This document shows positions 31,450-39,853 of a stretch of 48,808 bases of DNA, in pieces. Numbering within the stretch: the stretch's first letter is position 1; every line of letters begins with the position of its first letter. Location: contig JAAUSY010000008.1 in NCBI GenBank assembly GCA_012032475.1, forward strand, positions 1 through 48,808. Reading direction: 5' to 3'. A program made the position numbers and the translations under genes. Source of the DNA: Chloroflexaceae bacterium. GTDB lineage: Bacteria > Chloroflexota > Chloroflexia > Chloroflexales > Chloroflexaceae. The notes beneath the pieces were generated by a model, which was given only the letters and a program-made list of their open reading frames with translations, made no database searches and was not told the origin of the DNA.

Positions 31450-32835
31450 ATGAAAGTGCGCTGCCAGGCTGGTTCGGATATTGGTCGGAAACGTGAAGTC
31501 AATCAGGATAGCTATAAGATTGGCGATGACCCCTCCCGGAGTGCGCGCAAGGGGTATCTCATGGTCGTGTGCGATGGGATGGGCGGGCATGAGGCCGGCG
31601 AGGTCGCCAGTCGTATCGGAGCCGATACCATCTTTGATGAGTTCTATCACTCCGAGGATGAGGATTGCCGCGCTGCCCTGGAACATGCTTTCCATGAGGC
31701 CAATCGCCGCATCCACGAACAGGTGCAGGGCTACGGGAATATGGGGACCACCGGGGTGGCTGCCCTGTTGTTCAAGAACCACCTGTACATTGCGAATGTG
31801 GGCGACAGCCGGGCCTACCTCATCCGCAACGGCGAGATACGCCCCATCTCACGGGACCATTCCCTGGTGGCCGAACAGGTCGCCGCCGGTATCCTCACTC
31901 CGGAGCAGGCCCGCCACTCGCACTACCGCAATATGATTACGCGGGCGCTCGGCTATCGCCCGGAAGTACAGGTTGACTTCCCCTTCACCTCCCCCGTGCA
32001 ACCCGGCAACATCGTGGTGCTCTCGTCCGATGGCCTGCACGGGTTGGTAGAGGACGACGAGATTGCCCAGATTGTGACCCGATATTCCCCGGATGCCCTC
32101 GATGAGGCCGTTCGTCAATTGATTGATACGGCCAATGACCGCGGCGGAACCGACAATATCACGGTCGCGATGGCAGTGGTTGATGAACTGGATAGGGACA
32201 TCTCCCGCGCTCCGTCGGGCAAAGCCGCTCAGGGCAGCGAACCAGCGAGCGGCCCTTCGTTGGAAGAAGCCGACCAGGATGCCCCCACGAGCCGAATACC
32301 CGTACCAATCGCCGCGGCAAGGAGTTCCCAGACAATCCCATTGGAGGAGTATCAGCGGGATGCCCCGACGGTACGCTCAACCGCCCCGGCCTCTTCCGCA
32401 GCTTCAACCAGGCCCCTGACCGCCGCGGAGGCGGAGAACGATGGCGAACACGCAGGGGATACACGAACCGGAGGCGCAAATCTTGACCATTTTCCCCCCC
32501 GCTCACCGCCTCCCTGGCTGATAGCCACCGGGGGTCTGGTGATTGCCCTGACATTCATCATTATCGTTGGGTTCGTAGTCCTTCGCCCCACGAACAAGGG
32601 GATACAGACCGCAACCGCCATTCCGACAACCGTGAAGCCATCATTTACGTCCAACCCGTCTGATGAACCAACTACGCCTACCACGACGGTATCGGAGGAG
32701 CTTTTATCCTTGACCGCGACCACACCGGCAACCGCAACCCAGGAAACCAGGGAGACCGAGGAAACACCCACCCTAATGCCGTCGTCCCAGGTGTCGTCAC
32801 CATCATTGCCTCCGCAACAACCCGATAGCCCTTGA
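31450..32835 (+). CDS. Membrane-anchored PP2C-type Ser/Thr protein phosphatase
   Basis: A 461-residue protein. Residues 1-245 are a PP2C (PPM) domain with the metal-binding motifs in order: REVNQDSY (around D20), VVCDGMGGHEAGEVAS (around D42), NVGDSRAYL, VLSSDGLHGLVED and GGTDNITVAM. A Ser/Pro/Ala-rich linker (about 255-355) leads to one transmembrane helix (LIATGGLVIALTFIIIVGFVVL) and a short Thr/Ser/Pro-rich outer tail. The arrangement mirrors PstP/Stp phosphatases that reverse Hanks-type kinases, with the catalytic domain in the cytoplasm. No kinase gene is in the window. The ribosome binding site is GGAG, 12 bases from the ATG, somewhat distant. Confidence 0.92.
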   Translation: MKVRCQAGSDIGRKREVNQDSYKIGDDPSRSARKGYLMVVCDGMGGHEAGEVASRIGADTIFDEFYHSEDEDCRAALEHAFHEANRRIHEQVQGYGNMGTTGVAALLFKNHLYIANVGDSRAYLIRNGEIRPISRDHSLVAEQVAAGILTPEQARHSHYRNMITRALGYRPEVQVDFPFTSPVQPGNIVVLSSDGLHGLVEDDEIAQIVTRYSPDALDEAVRQLIDTANDRGGTDNITVAMAVVDELDRDISRAPSGKAAQGSEPASGPSLEEADQDAPTSRIPVPIAAARSSQTIPLEEYQRDAPTVRSTAPASSAASTRPLTAAEAENDGEHAGDTRTGGANLDHFPPRSPPPWLIATGGLVIALTFIIIVGFVVLRPTNKGIQTATAIPTTVKPSFTSNPSDEPTTPTTTVSEELLSLTATTPATATQETRETEETPTLMPSSQVSSPSLPPQQPDSP

Positions 32836-32966
32836 ACCGACCCTGAACCATCCAGGTCCCGTTCAATTCAATAAAACCGTTGGCCGGCCCTTGTCTTGCC
32901 TGGCACGCCGTTCGTCCGCACCCGGCTGGCCTGAGATGATATCCCTGGAATGGAACCAGATGCCCT

Positions 32967-35042
32967 ATGCCAATTCGTACGCTCGACCCGACCGTTGCCG
33001 CGCAAATCGCCGCGGGTGAGGTGGTTGAACGCCCGGCCTCGGTGATGAAAGAACTCATCGAAAACAGCCTGGACGCAGGGGCGCAGCGCATCAACGTGGA
33101 GGCTCGCGGGGGTGGGTTGCAAGAGCTGAAGGTCCAGGACGACGGGTGTGGGATTCCCTCCGACGAAGTGGAACTGGCCTTTACCCGCCACGCAACGAGC
33201 AAGCTGCAAACCGCCGACGATCTCTGGCATATCGCGACCCTGGGGTTTCGTGGGGAGGCGCTCCCCAGTATTGCCAGCGTTGCCCAGGTGGTCTGTGTGA
33301 CACGGACGGCGGACGCAGAGGTGGGAACGGAGCTACGCATTGCCGGGGGCGAAGTCCAGTCTCGGACGCCGCGGGGGTGTTCTCCCGGCACCAGCATCAG
33401 TGTGCGCCACCTGTTCTACAACACCCCGGTGCGCCGCGACTATTTGCGCTCGTCGCCCACAGAGATGAGTGCTATCAGCGCAGTCATTCAGAACTACGCG
33501 CTGGCCTACCCGGAGATTCGCTTTACCCTGCTGCTGGATGGGCGACTGGCGTTGCAGACCGGGGGAAGCGGCGATCTGCGAGATGTCGTTATCGAAGCCT
33601 ATGGGCTTGATGTGGCCCGCCAGATGTTGCCGGTCAAGGGGGAATATGGGGAAGACACCGAGGCGGTCTGGGTCCGCGGCTTGATATCCCCACCCGGCCT
33701 GACCCGCAGTTCTCGGAACTATTTTCACATGTTCGTCAACCGCCGGGCTATTCAGCCGCGCAATCTTCTGGCGTATGTGGTGGAAGAAGCCTATCATACG
33801 CTGCTGATGAAGGGACGCCACCCCCTCGTCGTTCTGGATATTCGGGTCCACCCGAACGCAGTGGATGTCAACGTCCACCCGACCAAGAGCGAGGTCCGCT
33901 TCCGCCACCAGTCGCGGGTGACTTCGGTGCTGGGGCGGGCCGTGCGCGAGGCGCTGCTCGCGGGGGCGGGGGTGCCGTCCTGGGATGAGGCGACTGGCGA
34001 GCCAGAGGGGGTGCCGCGCCGCTTCGAGATGCGCCAGACCGAGCCAGAACGCCGTCCGGAAACGTCTTCCTCGTCTTCTGCATCGGCTTCATCTGCCTGG
34101 GGAGTTGGGAAGGGAGCCTGGAGCGTTCGGCATAGCCACTGGGATGTGGGGTGCCTGCTGGAGGAGGCGGAGGAAGCGGAGGAGGCGGAGGAAGCGGGCC
34201 ACGGAGCACGCAACCTCCTGGCTGCCCCCGGCCGCGCAGAGGGCGAAGAAGAGGCAGCAGGAAAGGCAGCAGAGCGAGCAGACCGCGAGGCGAGCAGCGA
34301 AGGTGGGCAGGGAGGCAGAGAACCGCAAACGTATGACGCGGATGACGGGCAGCTTTTCCTTCCCGTCGCTTCAGTCCCTTCAGTCGCCCCTGCCTCGGCT
34401 TCCCTTCCGGACGTACCCATCGAGGCGCTCCCGCTCCCAACGCAGCGTCCTGCGGCGTCCCGTCTGCCCCCCTTGCGCGTGGTCGGGCAGGTGGGGCTAA
34501 CCTACATCGTGGCCGAGTCGCCCGATGGCATGTATTTGATTGATCAGCACGCGGTCCACGAGCGCATTTCCTACGAGCGGCTCATGCGCCAGCGCGGGGC
34601 CGGAACGATAGACGCGCAAGAACTTTTGATGCCCGCCGTGGTGGAAGTCCCCCCGGCCGCGGCGGAGACGCTGCTCGGCAGTGCGGAAACGCTGGAGCCG
34701 TGGGGCTTTGTGCTGGAGCCGTGGGGGGAGGGGTTGGTGCGGGTGCGAGCCGTGCCTTCGCTCCTGTCGCTGGAGCACCTCCAGGCATCGCTGCTGGAGG
34801 TGGTGGACCATCTGGGGGGGCAGGGAGGGAGCACCCCCGACAACTGGCGCGAGGCGATGTTGATCACCCTGGCCTGCCACACCTCGGTGCGGGCCGGGCA
34901 ACCGCTCTCGCTCGAAGAGATGCGCGATTTGCTGCGACAGTTGGAGCAGTGTAAGAACCCGCGCACCTGCCCCCACGGACGCCCGACGATGGTGCTGCTG
35001 ACACCAGGGCAACTGGAACGGCAGTTTGGGCGGTCCATGTAA
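32967..35042 (+). CDS. mutL: DNA mismatch repair protein MutL
   Basis: A 691-residue MutL. The GHKL ATPase N-terminus is canonical: ELIENSLDAGA, DDGCGIP, TRHATSKL and LGFRGEALPSI. The transducer domain follows to about 330 (VDVNVHPTKSEVRF). A low-complexity linker (about 340-500) includes an EEAEEAEEAEEAG run. The C-terminal domain has the endonuclease motif DQHAVHERISYE at 526-537 plus ACHTSVRAG and CPHGRPTMVLL, so this is a nicking-type MutL as in bacteria lacking MutH. mutS is not adjacent. No strong ribosome binding site precedes the ATG at 32967. The gene ends 41 bp before the cobalamin operon promoter. Confidence 0.97.
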   Translation: MPIRTLDPTVAAQIAAGEVVERPASVMKELIENSLDAGAQRINVEARGGGLQELKVQDDGCGIPSDEVELAFTRHATSKLQTADDLWHIATLGFRGEALPSIASVAQVVCVTRTADAEVGTELRIAGGEVQSRTPRGCSPGTSISVRHLFYNTPVRRDYLRSSPTEMSAISAVIQNYALAYPEIRFTLLLDGRLALQTGGSGDLRDVVIEAYGLDVARQMLPVKGEYGEDTEAVWVRGLISPPGLTRSSRNYFHMFVNRRAIQPRNLLAYVVEEAYHTLLMKGRHPLVVLDIRVHPNAVDVNVHPTKSEVRFRHQSRVTSVLGRAVREALLAGAGVPSWDEATGEPEGVPRRFEMRQTEPERRPETSSSSSASASSAWGVGKGAWSVRHSHWDVGCLLEEAEEAEEAEEAGHGARNLLAAPGRAEGEEEAAGKAAERADREASSEGGQGGREPQTYDADDGQLFLPVASVPSVAPASASLPDVPIEALPLPTQRPAASRLPPLRVVGQVGLTYIVAESPDGMYLIDQHAVHERISYERLMRQRGAGTIDAQELLMPAVVEVPPAAAETLLGSAETLEPWGFVLEPWGEGLVRVRAVPSLLSLEHLQASLLEVVDHLGGQGGSTPDNWREAMLITLACHTSVRAGQPLSLEEMRDLLRQLEQCKNPRTCPHGRPTMVLLTPGQLERQFGRSM

Positions 35043-35082
35043 GTACGGGCAAGTATGGAAGATGGGAGATGGGAGAGAAGAT

Positions 35083-35111
35083 TCGACAGTCCCCCCCGAC
35101 CGTGCTATAAT
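35083..35111 (+). promoter_or_regulatory. Sigma-A promoter of the cobalamin operon
   Basis: TCGACA (35083-35088), a 17-bp spacer, TATAAT (35106-35111) with TGC before it (extended -10). It lies directly ahead of the riboswitch, so transcription should begin near 35118. Confidence 0.7.
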
Positions 35112-35139
35112 CCTCCCCATCAACGACAACTCAATAATC

Positions 35140-35308
35140 CTGGGAGAGGTGCCCGGACCCCAGGTGGTCGGGCCAGAGAGCGAAGCCGGTGCGAGTCCGG
35201 CGCTGTCCCGCAACTGTAAGGCCCATCAGGTGTTGAGGGGGCAAGACCCTCATTCATGCCTGGTCATGAGGTGATGAGATTGATGAGCCGAGCCAGGTCG
35301 CCTGCCTC
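35140..35308 (+). ncRNA. Adenosylcobalamin riboswitch
   Basis: The highly conserved B12 aptamer core is present: GAAGCCGGTGCGAGTCCGGC followed by GCTGTCCCGCAACTGTAAG (about 35181-35220). Upstream lie the paired P2/P3 elements (GGTGCCCGG region), and downstream an expanded P-arm (GAGGGGGCAAGACCCTC) and the closing AGCCAGGTCGCCTGCC segment. It sits between a sigma-A promoter and an intrinsic terminator, about 205 bases before cbiM. By family knowledge, bound cobalamin favours terminator formation and shuts off transport and synthesis genes. End coordinates are approximate. Confidence 0.93.
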
Positions 35309-35442
35309 TTCCATCCCTTCTTCAAGCCTCGCGGATTGGGTCGTGGAGAGACAGCGCCATGGGCAATGCTCCTTCCCGTAGGGGAGCCGGTGCGCCCGGT
35401 GCATAGTCCCAGGGGAAGACCGTTTCTCTGGCTTCCAACCCC

Positions 35443-35469
35443 CCCGACCGCAGGCGTGGTCGGTTTTTT
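35443..35469 (+). terminator. Riboswitch-controlled intrinsic terminator
   Basis: CCGACC (35443-35448) and GGTCGG (35457-35462) form a 6-bp stem with an 8-nt loop, followed by seven T residues (35463-35469). It lies between the riboswitch aptamer and cbiM, the expected place for the expression platform. Upstream C-rich and G-rich tracts (35405-35442) could form a competing antiterminator. Confidence 0.75.
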
Positions 35470-35512
35470 TGTGTGCATTGGCTGGAAGGAAGCAAAGAAA
35501 GGGTATCGAGGA

Positions 35513-36319
35513 ATGATGAACCCACGAATACATCGGTTACGCGGGATTCGGGTGGGGTGGGGAGTGCTGGCGCTGCTGATGATGATGGGCATTCACGCTG
35601 CTCAGGCCAGGGTTGTCGAGTCGGCAAACCCCACCGCCCTGGGGCAAGATCCACTCAACATGCACATTATGGAAGGCTTTTTGCCGCCTATGTGGGCCAT
35701 CATCTGGTTTGTGGTTGCCCTCCCCTTCTGGATCATCGGGCTTCGCCAGATAACCAGACTGGTTGCCACGAAGCCAGAAAGCCGCCTGCTGCTCGGCGTA
35801 TCGGGCGCGTTTACCTTCGTGCTCAGCGCCCTGAAAATCCCCAGTGTCACCGGGTCGAGCAGCCACCCCACCGGCACCGGCCTCGGGGCCATCCTGTTTG
35901 GTCCCTTTGTCATGAGCGTGCTCGGTGGCCTGGTGCTGCTGTTCCAGGCATTGCTGCTGGCCCATGGCGGCCTGACCACGCTCGGAGCGAACACCGTGAG
36001 TATGGGCATTGTCGGCCCGCTGGTGGCCTGGACCATCTGGAAGGCCATGCAGAACCGCGCCCCCCTCTGGTTGACGGTGTTTCTGGCAGCGGCACTGGCC
36101 GACCTGATGACCTACGTTACCACCTCGGTGCAGCTTGCACTGGCCTACCCCGACCCGATGGGCGGGGTCGTCGCGTCGTTTGTCGAATTCGGCACGGTCT
36201 TTGCCATCACCCAGATACCCCTGGCAATCAGCGAAGGCATCCTGACCGTTATTATCTTCAATGCGCTCATGCAGACCGCGGTGAACGAACTGCGCACGCT
36301 TGGCGTACAAGGAGCCTGA
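35513..36319 (+). CDS. cbiM: Cobalt ECF transporter substrate-binding protein CbiM
   Basis: A 268-residue membrane protein and the specificity component of the cobalt importer. After a cleavable-looking signal ([20 protein letters not shown]) comes [14 protein letters not shown], whose Met and His residues form the N-terminal metal site of CbiM/NikM. Six or so hydrophobic helices follow with [18 protein letters not shown], the conserved family loop. The ATG pair at 35513/35516 is the start; GAGG lies very close upstream, so 35516 may be the true codon. First gene of the operon behind the riboswitch terminator, 5 bp before cbiN. Confidence 0.95.
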   Translation: MMNPRIHRLRGIRVGWGVLALLMMMGIHAAQARVVESANPTALGQDPLNMHIMEGFLPPMWAIIWFVVALPFWIIGLRQITRLVATKPESRLLLGVSGAFTFVLSALKIPSVTGSSSHPTGTGLGAILFGPFVMSVLGGLVLLFQALLLAHGGLTTLGANTVSMGIVGPLVAWTIWKAMQNRAPLWLTVFLAAALADLMTYVTTSVQLALAYPDPMGGVVASFVEFGTVFAITQIPLAISEGILTVIIFNALMQTAVNELRTLGVQGA

Positions 36320-36323
36320 AACC

Positions 36324-36668
36324 ATGCAAGCACCGAAGCATACCGCCCATACCACTCAGACCCTGAGCCGCGCAACCACCTGGTTGCTGCTCGGCGTAGT
36401 CGTTGTGCTGGCGATTGTCCCGCTGTTTCTGTACCCCGAGTCGGAATTTGGCGGAGCCGACGGGTCGGCAGAAGAAGTCATTGCGAAAATCAACCCGGAG
36501 GTGGAACCCTGGTTCGCGCCACTCTGGGAACCGCCCGGCGGCGAGACGGAAAGCCTGTTGTTTGCGCTGCAAGCCGCCATCGGCGCGGGCATCATCGGCT
36601 ACTACTTCGGGCGAAAGCAGGGTGAAAATCTCGGCAGAAAGCACCCTTCTGCGCCCGACCACGAGTAA
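36324..36668 (+). CDS. cbiN: Cobalt transport protein CbiN
   Basis: A 114-residue two-helix membrane protein. Helix one (TTWLLLGVVVVLAIVPLFLY) is followed by the periplasmic segment SEFGGADGSAEEVI and PWFAPLWEPPGGETESLLF, typical of CbiN, and a second helix (LQAAIGAGIIGYYFG) with a basic end. CbiN assists metal insertion into CbiM. The ATG at 36324 is chosen over 36300 for AAGGAG ten bases upstream. It follows cbiM and precedes cbiQ by only 3 bp. Confidence 0.93.
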   Translation: MQAPKHTAHTTQTLSRATTWLLLGVVVVLAIVPLFLYPESEFGGADGSAEEVIAKINPEVEPWFAPLWEPPGGETESLLFALQAAIGAGIIGYYFGRKQGENLGRKHPSAPDHE

Positions 36669-36671
36669 TCT

Positions 36672-37442
36672 ATGCAGCTCATTGACCGCTACGCCTACGC
36701 CAACCGCCTCCGTAACATTGACCCGGCGCAGAAAACCGCGCTGGCCGTGCTGGTCATCGGGCTGTGCCTGCTGCTCAACCGTCCAGCGGTCGGGTTGGTG
36801 GCAACAGCCTGGATGGGAGGCCTGACCGTGGTCCGGGCTGGCGTACCGTGGGCAGTAGTCGGACGGGTGCTACTGGCCGAAGGGCTGTTCCTGGTGCTGG
36901 CCGTCGTGGGGGTGGCCCTGAGCTTCAGCACGTCCCCGCCGCCGCCGCCCTTCCGCAGCTTCCAGGTCGGAGCACTGTGGATTGGTGGCAACCCCGCCTC
37001 GTTCTCCCTGGCAGGGTTGCTGGTCAGCCGAGCGTTGGGGTGCGCGGCAGCCATGAACTTTCTGGCCCTCACCACACCGCTGATGGACCTGGTCCACCTG
37101 CTGCGCCAGCTACGCATGCCACCAGTGCTCATAGACCTGATATGCGTGATGTATCGTTTCGTGTTCATACTGCTGGAGCGTATGCAGCGTATGCACACCG
37201 CGCAGCAGAGCCGCCTGGGCTATGCCACCCGCCGCGCCGCGCTGCGCAGCAGCGGGTTGCTGGCAAGCCGCCTGTTCGTTGATGCCTACCAGCGCAGCAC
37301 CCGTATGCAAACCGCCCTGGAAAGCCGCGGCTACACCGGCGACCTGCGCGTGCTGCCCCTGAACTACCGCTACGATGCACGGCTCTCGGTCCTGGGGGCC
37401 GCGGTGGGGAGCAGCCTGCTGCTGGTGTGGGGCTTTTCGTGA
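36672..37442 (+). CDS. cbiQ: Cobalt ECF transporter transmembrane protein CbiQ
   Basis: A 256-residue membrane coupling protein (EcfT-like). It starts with the family segment RYAYANRLRNIDPAQKTALA, has four or five helices (AVLVIGLCLLLNRPAVGLVA, VLLAEGLFLVLAVVGVAL) and the coupling-helix Ala-Arg motifs near the C-terminus (SRLFVDAYQRSTRMQTALES followed by RGY). CbiQ transmits ATP-driven movement from CbiO to CbiM. No strong Shine-Dalgarno is seen; translation is probably coupled to cbiN. Its stop overlaps the GTG start proposed for cbiO. Confidence 0.95.
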   Translation: MQLIDRYAYANRLRNIDPAQKTALAVLVIGLCLLLNRPAVGLVATAWMGGLTVVRAGVPWAVVGRVLLAEGLFLVLAVVGVALSFSTSPPPPPFRSFQVGALWIGGNPASFSLAGLLVSRALGCAAAMNFLALTTPLMDLVHLLRQLRMPPVLIDLICVMYRFVFILLERMQRMHTAQQSRLGYATRRAALRSSGLLASRLFVDAYQRSTRMQTALESRGYTGDLRVLPLNYRYDARLSVLGAAVGSSLLLVWGFS

Positions 37443-38209
37443 CAGCGCTGCTGGAAATGGACGACCTGCACTACCGCTACCCCGGCTCCCCCGCGCCTGC
37501 CCTGAACGGGGCGACCCTCCGCCTGGAGGCCGGAGAAAAGGTCGTGCTGATCGGGCGCAACGGTTCGGGCAAATCAACGCTGCTGCTGCACAGCAACGGC
37601 ATTCTGCGCCCGCAACGGGGGCAGGTGTGGGTGGCCGGGCAACCGATGAGCTACCAGCAGCGGAGTCTGCGGGAGTGGCGGCGGCAGGTGGGGCTGATTT
37701 TCCAGCACCCCGACGACCAACTCTTCAGCGCGAGTGTGGCGCAAGATATCAGCTTCGGGCCGCTCAACCTGGGGCTGAGCGAGGAAGCTGCGCGGCAGCG
37801 GGTTGCGAAGGCCGCCGAACAGTGCGGCGTGACCGACCTGCTGGAGCGCCCGACCCACGCCCTGAGCGGAGGAGAAAAGACCCGGGTGGCGCTGGCGGGG
37901 GTGCTCGCCATGGAACCGCTCGTGTTGCTGGCAGACGAAGCCCTGGCAAACCTTGACCCGTGGATGCGGCTTCAGCTGATTGCCATTTTTGAGCACCTGG
38001 TGGCACAGGGCAAAACGGTGCTCCTGGCAACGCACGACCTGCCCCTGGCCCGTACCTGGGCCGGGCGGGTCGTGGTGATGGACGACGGACGGGTCGTGGC
38101 CGATGGTCCACCGCAGCACATCTTCACCGACCCGGCCACCCTCGAACGGACCGGGCTTGACTGCGTGGTTGCACAAGCAGGCAACAGGATAGATAGTATA
38201 GATAGGTAG
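37439..38209 (+). CDS. cbiO: Cobalt ECF transporter ATP-binding protein CbiO
   Basis: A 256-residue ABC ATPase. Walker A GRNGSGKST, Q-loop FQHPDDQLF, signature LSGGEKTR, Walker B LLADEALANLD and the switch His in LLATHD are intact. The usual DEPT after Walker B is DEAL here, a conservative variant. The GTG at 37439 is preferred because it overlaps the cbiQ stop (GTGA) and has GGGG upstream; an earlier GTG at 37427 would add four residues. The C-terminal residues (GNRIDSIDR) are encoded by an AT-rich quasi-repeat (GATAGATAG...) that continues into the spacer before cbiX. Confidence 0.94.
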   Translation: MTALLEMDDLHYRYPGSPAPALNGATLRLEAGEKVVLIGRNGSGKSTLLLHSNGILRPQRGQVWVAGQPMSYQQRSLREWRRQVGLIFQHPDDQLFSASVAQDISFGPLNLGLSEEAARQRVAKAAEQCGVTDLLERPTHALSGGEKTRVALAGVLAMEPLVLLADEALANLDPWMRLQLIAIFEHLVAQGKTVLLATHDLPLARTWAGRVVVMDDGRVVADGPPQHIFTDPATLERTGLDCVVAQAGNRIDSIDR

Positions 38210-38245
38210 TTATAGTTGTAGTTATGGATAGGGGGTGAGGTAAGG

Positions 38246-39184
38246 ATGGAAACCAGACCATTTGACTGCGTGCTGCTGATTGGTCATGGCAGCCCTCACG
38301 CCGCGGGCAACGCCGAATATTTGCAGTTTGCAGACGACCTGAGCACACGCCTGGGCGTGGTCGTGCAACCCTGTTTCCTCGAACTGGCCGAACCATCCAT
38401 CGCCGAAGGTATCCGCCGGTGCGTTGCTGAGGGAGCACAGCACATCGCCGTGCTGCCGCTGTTTCTGGGGGCTGCCGGCCACCAGAAAAACGATGGACCG
38501 GCGCTGCTGGCGCAGGCCCGCGAACACCACCCCGGCCTGGAACTCCGCTATGGCCCGCCCATCGGGGCACACTATCAACTCGTGCGGGTACTGGAACAAC
38601 GGGCAACCGAGACGCTGGCCCGCAGCACCTCCGACACCCCCTGGCACGACACGGCCCTGCTGCTGGCGGCGCGGGGCAGCAGCGACCCGGCCAGCAACTC
38701 CGAGGTATTCAAACTGGCGCGGTTGCTCTGGGAGAGGCGCAGCTACGGATGGGTCGAAGCGGCCTTCCAGAAAGTTGCGCTGCCGAACATCGCCCAGGGC
38801 ATCGAGCGCTGTGTGCGGCTTGGCGCACGGCGGGTAGTCGTGCTCCCCTACCTGCTGTTCACCGGCTTCGTACACCAGGATATCGTGCAGCAAGCCGCAG
38901 CCGCCCGCACCACGCACCCGCAGATAGAAATCCTGGTGGGCGCACCGCTCTTCCCCCACGAGGGGCTGACCGAGGCCGTCGCACAGCGCTACCACGAAAT
39001 CGTGGAGGGCACCGCAACGATGACCTGCGACGTATGCAAGTATCGCCACCGGGTGACCGGCTTTGAGCACGACTACGGCCAACCCCAGATGACCCACCAT
39101 CACGACCATCACCACGACCATCACCACGACCATCACGACCATCACCACGACCATCACCACGACCATCACCATGAAGAAGCGTAA
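38246..39184 (+). CDS. cbiX: Sirohydrochlorin cobaltochelatase CbiX, long form with His-rich tail
   Basis: A 312-residue chelatase with two tandem CbiX domains. The first begins CVLLIGHGSPHAAGNAEYLQ with AVLPLFLGAAGHQKND; the second has LLLAARGSSDPASNSEVF and VVLPYLLFTGFVHQDI. The C-terminal segment carries MTCDVC, matching the MxCxxC motif of Fe-S-containing CbiXL proteins, and a tail of about 28 residues made of HHHD/HHD repeats (39095-39178). It inserts Co2+ into sirohydrochlorin, the committed step of the early-cobalt (anaerobic) route. The His tail may store or hand over metal brought in by the adjacent CbiMNQO importer. GAGG lies five bases before the ATG. Confidence 0.95.
   Translation: METRPFDCVLLIGHGSPHAAGNAEYLQFADDLSTRLGVVVQPCFLELAEPSIAEGIRRCVAEGAQHIAVLPLFLGAAGHQKNDGPALLAQAREHHPGLELRYGPPIGAHYQLVRVLEQRATETLARSTSDTPWHDTALLLAARGSSDPASNSEVFKLARLLWERRSYGWVEAAFQKVALPNIAQGIERCVRLGARRVVVLPYLLFTGFVHQDIVQQAAAARTTHPQIEILVGAPLFPHEGLTEAVAQRYHEIVEGTATMTCDVCKYRHRVTGFEHDYGQPQMTHHHDHHHDHHHDHHDHHHDHHHDHHHEEA
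39095..39178 (+). repeat. CAT/CAC/GAC repeat coding the CbiX His-rich tail
   Basis: A 9-12 bp quasi-repeat of CACCATCACGAC type encoding HHHD and HHD units at the C-terminus of CbiX, a typical metal-binding low-complexity tail. Confidence 0.8.
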
Positions 39185-39208
39185 AAAGAAAGAGAAAGAG
39201 AAAGAAAT

Positions 39209-39853
39209 ATGAATAGACCAGCAGCAATTGCCGCCGACTCGTTTGCCATCATTCGGCAGCGTCTCACCGAAATGGGCCATCGCTTCGACCCGCCAATGGC
39301 AGTGGTCGTTGAGCGCATCATCCACAGCACCGCCGACTTTGAATTTGCCGACCTGGTCCGCGCCAGCCCCGGCGCTCTTCAGGCCGGGAAAACAGCGCTG
39401 CTGGCAGGCTGCCCGATCATTACCGACGTCAACATGGTGAAGGTGGGCATCAGCACGCCGCGGCTGACCCGGCTTGGCAATGTGACCTACTGCTTTGTTG
39501 CCAGCGAAGAGGTGCAGAAGCGAGCCGAGGCCGAAGGCACCACCCGCAGCGCCCTGGGGATGCGGGCCGCCGCCGAGCACAGCTTGATGCGAGACAGCAT
39601 CGTGGCGGTTGGCAACGCTCCCACCGCGCTGTACGAAGTGGTCCGCCTGATTCAAGCCGGCGAACGCCCTGCGCTCGTGATCGGCGTGCCGGTGGGGTTT
39701 GTGGGCACCACCGAAAGCAAAGCCGCGCTGATGGAGCAAACAACCGTGCCCTGGATTGTGACGACCGGCTGCAAAGGCGGCTCAACCATTGCGGTGGCAA
39801 TGCTCAACGCGCTGCTGCGGCTGGCAACCGAGGGGAGCAATAGTGAGCTGTAG
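39209..39853 (+). CDS. cbiC: Precorrin-8X / cobalt-precorrin-8 methylmutase CbiC
   Basis: A 214-residue mutase that moves the C11 methyl to C12 to form (cobalto)byrinic acid. The catalytic His is in RIIHSTADFEFADL. GCPIITDVNMVKVGIS and PVGFVGTTESKAAL are diagnostic. Length is normal. The leader before the ATG is a purine run (AAAGAAAGAGAAAGAGAAAG) with no classic GGAGG, which may still act as a ribosome standby site. Lies 24 bp after cbiX. Confidence 0.96.
   Translation: MNRPAAIAADSFAIIRQRLTEMGHRFDPPMAVVVERIIHSTADFEFADLVRASPGALQAGKTALLAGCPIITDVNMVKVGISTPRLTRLGNVTYCFVASEEVQKRAEAEGTTRSALGMRAAAEHSLMRDSIVAVGNAPTALYEVVRLIQAGERPALVIGVPVGFVGTTESKAALMEQTTVPWIVTTGCKGGSTIAVAMLNALLRLATEGSNSEL

Noticed and set aside
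35140-35308. tRNA or other structured RNA gene
   Set aside because: The structure and conserved boxes match the cobalamin riboswitch, and no CCA end or anticodon arm is present. No tRNA was recognised elsewhere in the window.
39095-39178. CRISPR-like repeat array
   Set aside because: The short CAC/CAT/GAC periodicity is in frame with CbiX and codes a His-rich tail; there are no spacers.
38222-39739. 505-residue minus-strand frame opposite cbiX/cbiC
   Set aside because: Antisense to two clear cobalamin genes; its VMVVVMVVMV run is only the complement of the CbiX His tail.
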